This document shows, one piece after another, positions 11,225 to 23,192 of a stretch of DNA of 64,000 nucleotides. Made by a program: the position numbers and the translations under genes. The first letter of the stretch is position 1. Each line of letters opens with the position of its first letter. The stretch is from Pictodentalium vernedei (Eukaryota; Mollusca; Scaphopoda; Dentaliida; Dentaliidae): positions 393,071,217 to 393,135,216 of the forward strand of contig CM062294.1 in assembly GCA_031216915.1 (NCBI GenBank), written 5' to 3'. The notes below the pieces were generated by a model that was not told the origin of the DNA, ran no database searches, and was given only the letters and a program-made list of their open reading frames with translations.

Positions 11225-13321
11225 GCTTACTTAGTATAATATATTCATGGACTGGAGAAAAAAAACAGAAAAATTCTCTTCACTAGTTAAGAATTCAGAA
11301 CCATATAAAAGTGTGGAAACGTCTGGTAATCGCATATTGAACAAGAGTACGGTTTTGAATATCACTGTAGATTGGGCAGTATAGCAAGAAGTGTTTGGTC
11401 GTCTCACATTTGCCACACTGATAGAGTGGTGAAGTTGATAGGTGATTGTCATACAGATATGATCTAAGATTACTGCATCGGAAACGCAGTCTGCAGTGAT
11501 ATATTTGAGCTAGTCGGCTTTTAGCACTGCTATAGAAGGAAGGTGGCCACCTGATACCTTCACTTAAATATCTTATGAAACTACTAAGTGATGTATTGTC
11601 GCGCACAGCTGGCAGAATTGAATTCCAAAGATTTGTTAAATTCGGTTTGAAAGAATTCCTGTGTAGGGTCATACGGGAAAAAGGTACTCCGTGGTTTCTC
11701 TGTGACCTAAGTATGTGATCGTGGTTAGACAATGCTGCCATGGGAGGAACCTTTGTTGTAAGATATGTTGGTGCTATGCCGTGATACATCTTGAAGAATT
11801 GTATCAGTTTATGTTTCTACCAACGTTCACAGAGAGGCTCTCAACAAGTTTCAGAGTATAGTAAGGCCTTACTGGCACTTATGGTTGCCCCAGTGACAAT
11901 CCGAGCTGCAGCTATTTGGATTTTTCTAGGTCAGCAGCATTAGTCTCTGTGCAGTTGTCCCATACAATATCAGCGTATTCCAGTAGAGGTCTAATAAACG
12001 CACAATCTTTTCCAATACTTTACGATCAAGTGAGAACTTAAGCTTTCTCAGCATATCAGGTCGTAACCATGCTTTGGAGCAGATGTGGGCGGTATGATTG
12101 TTCCAAGTACATTTATTATTCAAGATTACCCCCAAATGTTTGTGATCTTTCGCGTTGGATATCTGTGTGTTAGAGAAGAGGTGGATGTGAATCAGATTTA
12201 CTTTTATGAGAAATGAGCATGGTTTCAGTTTTTTGTGGGTTAAATTCAACTAACCATGTTTTAGCTCAATGTTCAGTTGCAGCTAAATCATCATTTATTA
12301 TGGATGATGCGAGTTGAGGCTCTTCAATAATTAGATATAAAGACGTGTCATCGGCAAACAGTTGTATGCTACTACTCAAGTTATGTGTAATATCATTTAT
12401 ATAAATAAGAAAAAGCAAGGGGCCGAGGATGGACCCCTGGGGAACTTCTGACTGTATTGGCTTACATGGCGATGCCTCCGAGGCTACTACATCTTCGAGA
12501 GATACGACTTGAGAAACAAAAGTAGATCACCTGTTACTCCAATACTTTACAACTTGTGAAGTAGGCCCTCGTGCCATATCTTATCGAAAGCCTTACTCGC
12601 ATCACAGAAGACAACTCAGACCTCTTTGCCTTCATCAAGGGCTCTACAGAATTCATCGTATAAGTCACTTAGTTGGAAGACTGTGGAGTTGCCAGCAGTA
12701 AAACCAGATAGAAACTGGCTAAGGATATGGTTATTAGTTAGAAACTCACTCAAACGTTTGAACACACATTTTTCGAAAACCTTGCCTGCACAGCTGATAA
12801 AAGAAATGGGGCGATAATTGGTAACAATGTTAGAAGGTGATTTTTTGAGAATTGGCTTGTTTCCATAAAGTTGGAAAATAGGAATTGTTTAGTAATACAT
12901 TAAAGAGAATTAAAAGTGGCTCACATAGGGATGTTCTGCACTCTTTCAAGATTCAGGGACTTGTTAAATCCAGAGCTGAGGCTTTAGATGTATTGATTGA
13001 TTTTAATGCTTTATACACTTTGTTGTATTGCAAGGTTATACTGTCAATTGTTTGTTTGGGAAGCGGGGGAGTGGTTGGGAGAGACGAATGCAAATCGACC
13101 ACTGATGAAATGGAACAGAAATATTCATTGAACAATGTTGCTTTCTCTGTGTTCGTAGAATATATTCTGTTATGGTAAATAATTGTTAGAATACTTGAAT
13201 TCTTACTTTAAAGTTTTCCACCATTGGGAGCTAGACATCTCACTGTTATTCAATGTTTTTTAACTTTAGTAAGGTAATTAGATTTGGCATTTCGGATGGC
13301 TGTTACAACCTCATTTCTTTT
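11225..13321 (-). pseudogene. LINE ORF2 remnant: reverse transcriptase and C-terminal region
   Basis: Minus-strand frames give, in order, the RT start (FNEYFCSISSVV, ALKSINTSKAS near 12950-13130), the [14 protein letters not shown] block near 12440, and the catalytic FADD at 12347-12358. The thumb follows (SNTQISNAKDHKHLGVILN near 12130), and last comes a C-terminal zinc-knuckle-like part (YQCGKCETTKHFLLYCPIY near 11380-11430). APE-type LINEs use this enzyme for target-primed reverse transcription. Several frameshifts and stops make it non-functional. It continues upstream at 21012 after the insertion at 13322-21011. Confidence 0.85.
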
Positions 13322-13439
13322 CAGCTCATCTGGCCTAAAAAGCCATGTGGGCTTTTCTCATTACTTGCCCTCCGTCGTCGGTTATCGACCGTCGTCCGGC
13401 GTCCATAAACTTTTCACATTTTCATACCTGTAACCGCTG

Positions 13440-14210
13440 AGCTGGCGTGAACCAAACTTGGCAGGAATGGTCTATGGGAGGTCCTCTACAAATGATCATT
13501 TTGTTCTTGTTGGTGGATTTTCAAAAATCTTCTTCTCTGAAACTGCCAGGCCAAATGTTTTGAAACTTCACATAAATGATGACTGGGGCCCCCTCTACCA
13601 ACGATCCTCATTTAATGTTGATTGGGTCACAAACATGGCCGCAATTCGGCTTATAGTTACTGTAGAAACCCTATGAGAGATCACATTTTCCTCTTCTTCT
13701 CTGGAAAAACCGAGGCGACGTGAAAACAAATCTTGCAGGGTTAGTCTACGGGAGGTCGTCTACAAACGATCCTCATTTTGTTCCCGTGGGTTGAAAAACA
13801 TGGCCGCCAGAGGCATTCTTGGATTCTGATTGGTGGATTTTCAAAAATCTACTCCTCTGAAACTGCCAAGCCAAATGTTTTGAAACTTCGCATAAATGAT
13901 GACTGGGACCCTCTCTACCAACAATCCTCATTTAATGTTGATCGGTTTTTAAACGTGGCCACAATTGCAGCTTATAGTTACTATAGAAACCCTATGGCAA
14001 ATCACATTTTCATCTTCTTCTCCTGAACTACTGAGCCGATATGAACCAAACTTAGCAGGGATGGTCTATGGGAGGTCCTCTACAAACAGTTCTCATTTTG
14101 TTCCCGTCGGATGAAAATCATGGCTTTCAGAGGCATTCTTTGATTCTTGTTGGTGGATTTTCAAAAATCTTCCCTGAAACTGCCAGGCCAAATGTTTTGA
14201 AACTTCACAT
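13440..14210 (+). repeat. Tandem core of about 300-bp units (AGCTCA family)
   Basis: Units share GGTCTATGGGAGGTCCTCTA, GTTGGTGGATTTTCAAAAAT and GAAACTGCCAGGCCAAATG, with starts near 13461, 13735 and 14054. The continuation lies at 20838-20980. Open frames of 72-82 codons inside the units are repeat-derived. Confidence 0.8.
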
Positions 14211-14683
14211 TTATTACTGCCCTACCGGCATCGCCGGAGGGGACTATAGGTTTGCACTCTATCCATCCGCCAGTCTGACAGTCTGTCATGTCAGTCTGTC
14301 AGTCACACTTTAGTTTTCCGAAGTTTTTTTGGAAACGCTTCAACGGAATGATTTCATTTTTGGTAAACTACTATAGAACGATGACTTACAGATCAAGTTC
14401 GAGTTTCATGAGAATTGCATTATACTGGTGTGAGTTATGGCCCTTGGAAATATGGAAAAGCACCAAAATATCAGTTTTCCAGAGTTTTTTTGGAAACGCT
14501 TCAACAGAATGATTTCATTTTCCGTAAACTACTGTAGAACGATGACTTACAGATCAAGTTTGAGTTTCATGCTGATTGCAGTATTCTTGTGTGAGTTACG
14601 GCCCTTGGAAATATGGAAAAGCGCCAAAATATCAGTTTTCCAGAGTTTTTTTGGAAACGCTTCAACGGAATGATTTCATTTTT

Positions 14684-17600
14684 TGCTTAACTTGACATAG
14701 TCAAGATAAGCTATTGCCATCACGCATGCGGAAGTCTGTTAGTCTGTGAATTTGTGGCGTCTGTTCACATTTTCCTTTAGCACGGGCTACACCCCGCAGT
14801 TCTTGCCTGATCGTCACAAAGTTTCATATGTAGGTTTGGGGTCATGTCTAGATGAGAACGTCCCCTTTTGGTTGCGATCGGGCGACCGGTATGGCTGCCC
14901 GAGCCCAAAACCCCGAAAACCATTAGCACAGTCTACAGGTTGTATTTATGAAGGGATTTCATTGTAACTTGGTAGGATGCCTCTGTATAATGCCCAGATG
15001 AGAACGTCCCCTTTTGGGCATGATCTATCAACCGTGATAGCTGCCCAAGCCTGAAACCCAAAAACTTTAGCACAGTCTGCTGGTCATGTTTAGTGTGGAG
15101 GGATTTCATTGTAACTTGGTAGGATGACTCCTTATGATGTCTAGATGAGAATTTCCCCATTTGGGCATGATCTGCCCAAAACCCGAAAACCTTTAGCACA
15201 GTCTACAGGTCATATTTATTGAGGAATTTCATTGTAACTTGGTGGGTTGACTTCATACAATGTCTAGATGAGAAAGTCCCCTTTTGGACGTGATTGGGCA
15301 ACTGTGACAGCTACAGGGGCCCGAAGCCCGAAAACCTTTAGCACAGACTAGAGGTCATATTTATGAAGGGATTTCATTGTAACTTGGTAGGATGACTCCA
15401 AATAATGTCTAGATGAGAATGTCCTTTTTTGATCGCGATCATGCAGCCTTGATGGGTGCCCGAGCCCAAAAACCTTTAGCATAGGCAAAAGGTCATATTT
15501 ATGGAAGGATTTCATTGTAACCTGTTAGGTTGACTCCATATAACGCCTAGATGATGACATCCCCTTTTGGTCGTGATTGGTCAGTTGTGATGGCTCAAGT
15601 GCCCGAAGCCCGAAAACCTTGAGCACAGTCTACAGGTCATATTTATGAAGGGATTTCATTGTAACTTCTTAGGATCACCCCAGATGATGCACAGATGAGA
15701 TTGTCCCCTTTGGTTGCGATCATTCATCCATGATGGCTGCCAGAGTCCGAAGCTCGAAAACCTTAAGCACAGTCTACAGGTTATATTTATGAATGGATTT
15801 CATTGTAACTTGGTAGGTTGACTTCATATAATGTCTAGATGAGAACGTCCCCTTTTGGACATGATTGGGCAACTTTGATGGCTAAAGGTCCCCAAAGCCC
15901 GAAAACCTTTAGCACTGTCTACAGGTCATATTTATGAAGGGATTCCATTGTAACTTCTTAGGATCACCCCAGATGATGCCCAGATGAGATTGTCCCCTAT
16001 GGTTGCGATCATTCAGCCATGATGGCTGCCCGAGCCCGAAGCCCGAAAACATTTAGCCCAGTCTACAAGTCATATTTATGAAGGGATTTCATTGTAACTT
16101 GGTAGGTTAACTTCATATAATGTCTAGATGAGAACGTCCCCTTTTGGACATGATTGGGCAACTGTGACGGCTAAAGGTGCCCAAAGCCCAAAAACCTTTA
16201 GCACAGTCTACAGGTCATATTTTTGAGGGGATTTCATTGTAACTTGGTAGGATGACTCCAAATAGTGTCTAGATGAGAACGTCCCATTTTGATCGCGATC
16301 ATTCAGCCTTGATGGGTGCTCGAGCCCAAAAACCTTTAGCACAGACAAAAGATCATATTTATGGAAGGATTTCATTGTAACCTATTAGGTTGACTCCATA
16401 TAATGCCTAGATGATGACATCCCCTTTTGGTCGTGATTGGTCAGTTGTGATGGCTACAAGTGCCCGAAGCCGAAAAACCTTGCGCACAGTCTACAGGTCA
16501 TATTTATGAAGGGATTTCATTGTAACTTCGTAGGATCACTCCAGATGATGCCCAGATGAGATTGTCCCCTTTGGTTGCGATCATTCACCCATGATGGCTG
16601 CCCGAGCCCGAAGCCCGAAAACCTTAAGCACAGTCTACAGGTCATATTTATGAAGGGATTTCATTGTAACTTGGTAGGTTGACTTCATATAATGTCTAGA
16701 TGAGAACGTCCCCTTTTGGACATGATTGGGCAACTTTGACGGCTAAAGGTGCCCAAGGCCCGAAAACCTTTAGCACTGTCTGCAGGTCATATTTATGAAG
16801 GGATTTCATTGTAACTTGGTATGATGGCTCCAAATAATGTCTAGATGAGAACGTCCCATTTTGGCCGTGATCATTCAGCCTTGTTGGGTGCCTGAGCCCA
16901 AAAACCTTTAGCATAGGCAAAAGGTTATATTTATAGAAGGATTTCATTGTAACCTGTTAGGTTGACTCCATATAATGCCCAGATAATGACATCCCCTTTT
17001 GATCGTGATTGGTCAACTCTGATGGCTACAGGTGCCCGAAGCCCGAAAACCTTGAGCACAGTCTACAGGTCATATTTATGAAGGGATTTCATTGTAACTT
17101 CGCAGGATCACTCCAGATGATGCCCAGATGAGATTGTCCCCTTTGGTTGCAATCATTCAACCATGATGGCTGCCCGAGCCCGAAGCCAGAAAACCTTTAG
17201 CACAGTCTACAGGTTGTATTTATGAAGGGATTTCATTGTAACTTGGTAGGTTGACTTCATATAAAATCTAGATGAGAACATCCCCTTTTGGACACGATTG
17301 GGCAACTGTGATGGCTTCAGGGGCCCAAAGCCCGAAAACCTTTAGAACAGTCTACAGGTCATAATTATGAAGGGATTTCAGTGTAGCTTTGTAGGATGAC
17401 TCCAAATAGTGTCCAGATGAGAACGTCCCCTTTTGGTCACGAGCATTCAGCCTTGATGGCTGCCCGAGCCCAAAAAGTTTAGCATGTCTGTAGGTCGTAT
17501 TTATGGAAGGATTTCATTGTAACTTGTTAGATTGACTCCATATAATGCCTAGATGATGACATCCCCTTTTGGTCGTGGTTGGTCAACTGTGATGGCTACA

Positions 17601-18966
17601 GATACCTGAAGCCCGAAAATCTTGAGCACAGTCTACAGGTCATATTGATGAAGGAATTTCATTGTAACTTCATAGGATCACTCCAGATGAGATTGTCCCC
17701 TATGGTTGCGATCATTCAGCCATGATGGCTGCCCGAGCCCGAAGCCCGAAAACATTTAGCCCAGTCTACAAGTCATATTTATGAAGGGATTTCATTGTAA
17801 CTTGGTAGGTTAACTTCATATAATGTCTAGATGAGAACGTCCCCTTTTGGACATGATTGGGCAACTGTGACGGCTAAAGGTGCCCAAAGCCCAAAAACCT
17901 TTAGCACAGTCTACAGATCATATTTATGAAGGGATTTCATTGTAACTTGGTAGGTTGACTTCATGTAATGTCTAGATGAGAACAGCCCCTTTTGGACACC
18001 ACTAGGCAACTGTGTTGGCTATAGGGGCCCAAAGCCCGAAAATCTTTAGCACAGTCTACAGGTGATATTTATGAAGGGATTTCATTGTACCTTGGTAGGA
18101 TGACTCTAAATAATGTCTAGATGAGAACATCCCCGTTTGGTCGCGATCATTCATTCTTGATGGCTGCCCGAACCCAAAACCCCAAAACCTTTAGCATAGT
18201 CTATTGGTCATATTTATGAAAGGACTTCATTGTAACCCGTAAGTTTGACTCCATATAATGCCTAGATGATGACATCCCCTTTTGCTCGTGATTGGTCAAC
18301 TGTGACAGCTTCAGGGGCCCGAAGCCCGAAAACCTTGAGCACAGTCTACAGGTCATATTTATGAAGGGATCTCATTGTAACTTTGTAGGATCACTCCAGA
18401 TGATGCCCAGATGAGAATGTCCCCTTTTGGTTGCGATCATTCAAGCATAATGGCTGCCAGAGCCCAAAGCCCAAAAACCTTTAGCACAGTCTACAAGTCA
18501 TATTTATTAAGGGATTTCATTGTAACTTGGTAGGTTGACTTCATATAATGTCTAGATGAGAATGTCCTCTTTGGACGCAATTAGGAAACTGACGACTACA
18601 GGGACCGAAGCCTGAAAACCTTTAGCACAGTCTACAGGCCATATTTATGAAGGGATTTTAATGTAACTTGATAGGATGACTCGTTTTGGAATAATTTCAC
18701 TGTAACTTGGTAACTTTTGTTGATATACGTTAACTGTGAGGGCCACATACATTAGCTGTGAGGTCATATTAATCTTTAGTACAGTGTACACCTCATATTA
18801 CATATTATTTTTATCATAAGCATAGCATACAGGTAACAGAGATGAACATATTCCTAATTATCACAATTCTTGTCTTATTTCATAATCCTTTCATAAACAT
18901 TGAACATTATCCTTTTCATCAAACACAACACACAAGTTAAGCTACAGTGTCATTGACACTTTCATT
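14684..18966 (+). mobile_element. 4.3-kb pearl-like element with long 145-bp array
   Basis: The borders are fixed by the host array: ...GAATGATTTCATTTTT on the left and GTTAAACTACTATAGAACGA on the right are adjacent in uninterrupted host units. The 5' end is CTTAACTTGACATAGTCAAG with AGCTATTGCCATCACGCATG. The 3' end is AAGTTAAGCTACAGTGTCAT ending in a GTGTC/GACAC hairpin and TTTCATT. The insertion is in a T-run, as known for Helentron-type elements. It has no coding capacity. Confidence 0.75.
14775..18660 (+). repeat. Tandem array of about 145-bp monomers (about 27) with higher-order pattern
   Basis: Monomers carry TTTAGCACAGTCTACAGGTC, GGATTTCATTGTAACTTGGT and TCTAGATGAGAACGTCCCCT. Distinct monomer types recur in order. 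For example, the type with GATGATGACATCCCCTTTTG recurs near 15551, 16411, 16981 (one base changed), 17551 and 18266, that is, at intervals of about 6, 4, 4 and 5 monomers. Confidence 0.9.
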
Positions 18967-19497
18967 GTTAAACTACTATAGAACGATGACTTACAGATCA
19001 AGTTTGAGTTTCATGCTGATTGCCTTATTCTTGTGTGAGTCATGGCCCTTGGAAATAGGGAAAGCGCCAAAATATCAGTTTTCCGGACTTTTTTTTGGAA
19101 ACGCTTCAACGGAATGCTTTCATTTTTGGTAACCTACTATAGAACGATGACTTACAGATCAAGTTTTATTTGCACTCTGTCCATCCATCAGTCTGTCAGT
19201 CATACTTTAGTTTTCCGGATTTTTTGGGAAATCTTCAACCGAATGATTTCATTCTTGGTAACCTACTATAAAACGATGACTTACAGATCAAGTTTGAGTT
19301 TCATGCTGATTGCATTATTCTTGTGTGAGTTATGGCCTTTGGAAATATGGAAAAGATCCAAAATATCAGTTTTCCAGACATTTTTTGGAAATGCTTGAAC
19401 GGAATTCATGCTGATCACATCTAGGTTATAACATTTGTATAATTATTAATGCTCATTAGTCTGGTAGGGGACATTGTATTGCTTCAGCGATACGTGC

Positions 19498-20533
19498 ACT
19501 CTTGTTTATTATACCCCAACGAAGTTGTGGGGGTATAATGTTTGTGACTGGTCCATCCGTCAGTCCGTCAGTCTGTCAGTCCGTCAGTCTGTCAGTCCAT
19601 CAGTCCGTCAGTCCATCAGTCAGTCCTACTTGTTTTCCGAACTTTTTTCCTACACGCCTCCAGATATTGAGCTGATCTTTAGTATGTTAGTCTAACATGG
19701 TGGCCTACAGAACAAGTTTGCGTTTTGCTCCGCTCCACTGATTTTTATCGAAATTACGGCCCTTGGACTCTGAAAAATGCACAAAAATTACAGTTTTCCG
19801 GACTCTTTTTCTACACTCTTCCAGATATTGAGCTGATTTTTGGTATGTTAGTCTGACATGGTGGCCTACAGATCAAGTTTGCATTTTCTTCTGCTCCACT
19901 GATTTTTACCGAAATTACGGCCCTTGAACTTTGAAAAGTTCATCAAAATTACAGTTTTTCGGACTTTTTTCCTACACGCTTCCAGATATTGAGCTGATTT
20001 TTGGTATGTTAGTCTAACATGGTGGCCTACAGAACAAGTTTGGGTTTTGTTCCGCTCCACTGATTTTTACCAAAATTACTGCCCCATAGACTTTGAAAAG
20101 ATCATCAAAATTACAGTTTTCCGGGCTTTTTCTCTACATGCTTCCAGATATTGAGCTGATTTTTGGTTTGTTTGTCTAACATGGTGGCCTACAGATCAAG
20201 TTTGCATTTTGTTCTGCTCCACTGATTTTTACCGAAATTACGGCCCTTCGACTTTGAAAAGTTCATTAAAATTACAGTTTTCCGGACTTTTTTTCTACAC
20301 GCTTTCAGATATTATCGAAATTACGGCCATTTTAGTATGTGAGTCTACCACAATGACTTACAGATCAAGTTTGCGTTTCGTTCTGCTCGGCTGATTTTTG
20401 TGGAAATTACGGGCCCTGGACTCTGAAAAATACAAGTAACAGATTTCCGGGTCATTTTCCTAAAAATTACAGTTTTCCGAGCTTGAAATATTGGGGCGCG
20501 TGGGGTATGTGAGCGTGCTCACTAAGGTTCTAT
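19498..20533 (+). mobile_element. Tandem-core element with ATACCCC...GGGGTAT 5' hairpin
   Basis: It starts TTATACCCCAACGAAGTTGT with GGGGGTATAATG, followed by (CAGTCCGT)n at about 19556-19625. About six units of roughly 165 bp follow (AGATATTGAGCTGATTTTTG, GGTGGCCTACAGATCAAGTT, GAAATTACGGCCCTT). The 3' end near 20505-20533 has a GTGAGC/GCTCAC hairpin. It is non-coding. Confidence 0.7.
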
Positions 20534-20837
20534 ATTTTATTTATTTATTTATTGGTGTTTAAGGTTACATATTTATGCACAATGGCTAATCATGACCGTG
20601 ACAGTTTTACAGGAGGAGGAAGCCGGATTACCCGGAGAGAACCACTGAGCAACGACGAGCAGCTGCCAGCTTCCCAACATCGTAACTCCGAACTGCAGCA
20701 CAGGTAGGGTTAGATAGGTTGAAGACATGCATACCATCGACATGCAGTACGCCTTAGTACACAGCGTCATCGTGCCCCCACGCGGGCAATGGAGATGAAG
20801 TGTCTTGCCCAAGGACACAACACGGTTGCCGCAGGTG
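20534..20837 (-). mobile_element. SINE with (AATA)n-type tail, minus orientation
   Basis: Read on the minus strand it has TGTGTCCTTGGGCAAGACAC, ATTGCCCGCGTGGGGGCAC, CTGTGTACTAAGGCGTACTG, a TTCTCTCCGGGTAATCC block and the tail TTAAACACCAATAAATAAAT. A second copy lies at 52820-53090 in plus orientation. The 13-bp repeat TGAAACTTCACAT at 14198-14210 and 20838-20850 fits the target duplication of this SINE, with two later elements inserted in its T-rich tail. Confidence 0.75.
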
Positions 20838-21011
20838 TGAAACTTCACATAAATGATGACTGGGACCCCCTCTACCAACGATCCTCATGTAATGTTGATG
20901 TAATGTTGCAAACATGGCCACAATTGCAGCTCAGTTACCATGGAAAGCCTATGGGAAATCACATTTTTATATGTAGTTCCAGGTGAGCGATTACAGGCTC
21001 TGCAGATCCTC

Positions 21012-21788
21012 TGGTTACTTTATATTTGGCCCAAGCATGCAGAGTGCCACTATGTTTTGCTGCATGGTAAAGTCGTTTTCTCTGTCGAATAAGTAGTCTT
21101 ATGTTGTTGTGCATCCATTTTGGCTGGTGTATCCTAGATGTGATGATTTTGTTAGGGATTTTGTGAGGATGCAAGTTGTAATAACTTAGTGGAAAATTCT
21201 GCGACAATTGTATCGAGGCAAGGGTCATCAAAGATTACGTCCCACTGTTCGTTTTGAATAGCGTTGTTCAAATTATCATAATCTGCCTTTGAGTATAGCC
21301 ATATGTGTCTTTTAACCCTTTACCTAACGTAACGGCCAAAACCGGCCAGCGCTATTCTCAAAAATCGCCAATTAATTTTCATTATTTTTTTCATTTTTTG
21401 TCTCAAAAACATAGGTTATGACCCCTTGTTGGAACGAGCTCGTCGAGCTCATTCCAACGAGGGGTCATAACCTATGTTTTTGAGACAAAAAATGAAAAAA
21501 ATTAGTTATTCAAGAATTACTTTTGCAAGTGTCGTCTGCTTTTCAGGTTAGGTAAAGGGTTAAAAGTTGCTGTCAGGAGTTTGGTGAATTCAATCTCAAT
21601 CGAAATGGGTTTATGACAGTGGAGTAGGTTTGGGAAAAAAAGAGTCTAAGACATCGCATGATCGCACTTTCACCATTTCGCTGACAGCAAACAGGCCTTG
21701 CAGTGAGGTTGATGATTCAGTAAAGCACGTGGGCTCACCCACAAACTGTCTCAAATTGAAGCAATTTAGTATATTGGAAAACTTATTT
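21012..21788 (-). pseudogene. LINE ORF2 remnant: endonuclease C-terminus and pre-RT region
   Basis: The frame from 21788 downward reads NKFSNILNCFNLRQFVGEPT, then VSEMVKVRSCDVLDSFFPKP. This is the C-terminal part of an APE-type endonuclease, with several stops. After the MITE at 21316-21559 the frame from 21231 gives RIHQPKWMHNNIRLLIRQRK and HAWAKYKVTR, a typical pre-RT linker. It joins in frame to the fragment ending at 34530 when the hAT block is removed, and to 13320 when the 13322-21011 block is removed. Confidence 0.8.
21316..21559. mobile_element. TTAA-flanked MITE with a large central palindrome
   Basis: TTAA at 21312-21315 and 21560-21563 flanks 13-bp inverted ends CCCTTTACCTAAC. Inside, 21383-21503 is a near-perfect palindrome with arms of about 59 bp, meeting at GAGCTCGTCGAGCTC and differing at about two positions. 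TTAA targets point to a piggyBac- or Kolobok-type source. A relative lies at 53831-54066, with single ends at 35118 and near 50496. Confidence 0.85.
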
Positions 21789-22029
21789 CTTGTAGTTCGT
21801 GCTGGGCGATATCCGCCAAAATTAAAATCGCTGTTTTCCTAAAAAATAATCGTGGTGAACGATATAATCGTGGTATTGCTAAGTACTTGTGGAAGGCAAG
21901 GATCAACGATTGTAAGTCACGTTTTTTGTATCAGTGGATCATTGTTTTTAACTAGTTAATGTTTGTTTCCCAAGGATGACTTTTTAAAGGAGAAAGAAGG
22001 CCTTACCTGTGACTGTCTACCTGACTGTA

Positions 22030-23017
22030 TGTTACGGTGTGGAATTATTAATGATATTGGTAACAGAAAGAAATCTGAGAATCAGCAACAAAACTATGAA
22101 TTTAACTATTCTGAAATTTAATTAAAAAAAAATTGATATAAAAAAAAATGATACAAAGATCTTTTACACTAATTGGGTTACAGAAAATAAAAAAAAACAA
22201 TGGTACTTATCAATTATAGAATTAGTCCAAAGTACAGTTTGACAGAATCCAGTAATCCAGTGGTGAAGTATCTTCTGAAGAAAGTTACCAGCCGGTAGAT
22301 GTAGTATTAAATCCAAGAATGTCTCTTCAGAAACAGTATCCCGTAGATTTATAATAAAATTTTCACTTAGAAATTTCAGCAGTCTCCAATAAAATATAAT
22401 AAAATGCTCTGCAAAATTCAAATGGAGTAAAAATCCAAGAAGTATTGGCGCCACAGGCAATTTCCAAATAATCCAGTAGAATCCTGGCTTTTCACAAAAT
22501 AATATTATTCTCTTTCACAGAAAGTATAAATTCTCTTTTCCAAGACGAACAGATTCTCTTCAAAATTCTCTTTTGGAATCAATCTCCAAATTCACAAAGA
22601 AGCACTGCTTCTATAATAAATGCACTGTTCTGAAACAATAATAATCTTCAATGGAAGCAACTGAAGTGAGTCTTTCTGAAATGGCTTTCTAAAAATGAGT
22701 TTTTCAATTCTGTTGACAAACCTTTATATAGTAACCAGATAGAATGTCCCAGAAGAGGAAGTTTCTGCAATGTTCTATTAGTTTCTGGGGAATTCTGTTA
22801 AAGTTCAAGTAAACAAGGTCATTGACCTATTTAAACAATTAAACAATCAACAGCTATATGTACAATATATCAGTGTAACAAAGATGTAAACAAGGTCACT
22901 GAGTGCAAAAAGAGTTAGACCAGTCAGAAAATGCAGAAATAAATAAAAAAAAATCTTTCTCACATAATTATCAACTTAAGGATATATCAATCTCAATATA
23001 ATATGGGGGCTATAACA
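22030..23017 (-). repeat. 3' LTR of the Gmr1-like element
   Basis: In element orientation it starts TGTTATAGCCCCCATATTAT and ends CACACCGTAACA (TG...CA). A TATA-type motif (TATATAAA on the minus strand) lies at 22723-22730. Confidence 0.93.
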
Positions 23018-23030
23018 CACCCCGCCTTAA
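23018..23030 (-). promoter_or_regulatory. Polypurine tract next to the 3' LTR
   Basis: On the minus strand AAGGCGGGGTG directly precedes the LTR start, the expected place for the plus-strand primer. It is short and imperfect. Confidence 0.6.
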
Positions 23031-23192
23031 AAGAAAAAGTTTGAAGGTACTGAAAACTTTTACATAATTTTAGCAGACTCTGACTGGTTTACAATACACA
23101 CACACCATAATCTTCACAATTTTTTTTTTTTTTTTTTTTTAATAAACATATATACACTTGAAGTGAATAGGGACCGATCATATCATTTTAAA

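Larger units (their letters stand above)
14211..19497 (+). mobile_element. Tandem-core element with CCGGCATCGCCGG 5' hairpin
   Basis: The 5' end reads ACTGCCCTACCGGCATCGCC followed by CCATCCGCCAGTCTG repeats. Core units of about 165 bp (TTTTTTTGGAAACGCTTCAA, AACGATGACTTACAGATCAA) lie at 14300-14683 and resume at 18967-19400. The 3' end near 19450-19497 has a GTATTGCTTCAGCGATAC hairpin followed by CTCTTGTTT. The core is split by the 4.3-kb element at 14684-18966. Confidence 0.7.
13322..21011 (+). mobile_element. AGCTCA-type tandem-core element, host of nested insertions
   Basis: It splits the LINE pre-RT codons: on the minus strand ...AKYKVTR ends at about 21012 and RNEVVTAIRNAKS resumes at about 13320. 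The 5' end has the hairpin AGCTCATCTGGC...GCCATGTGGGCT and a CCGTCGTC-rich stretch, as in the copy starting at 63892. The 3' end near 20990-21011 (AGGTGAGCGATTACAGGCTC) matches the terminus at 32560-32594. Its core array (13440-14210) is cut at 14210 and resumes at 20838. Confidence 0.75.

Noticed and set aside
14775-18660. CRISPR-like regular repeats
   Set aside because: Units of about 145 bp are contiguous without spacers in a eukaryotic sequence, so this is a tandem array.
20573-20878. 101-codon minus-strand frame
   Set aside because: It coincides with the SINE body and matches its other copy at DNA level only.
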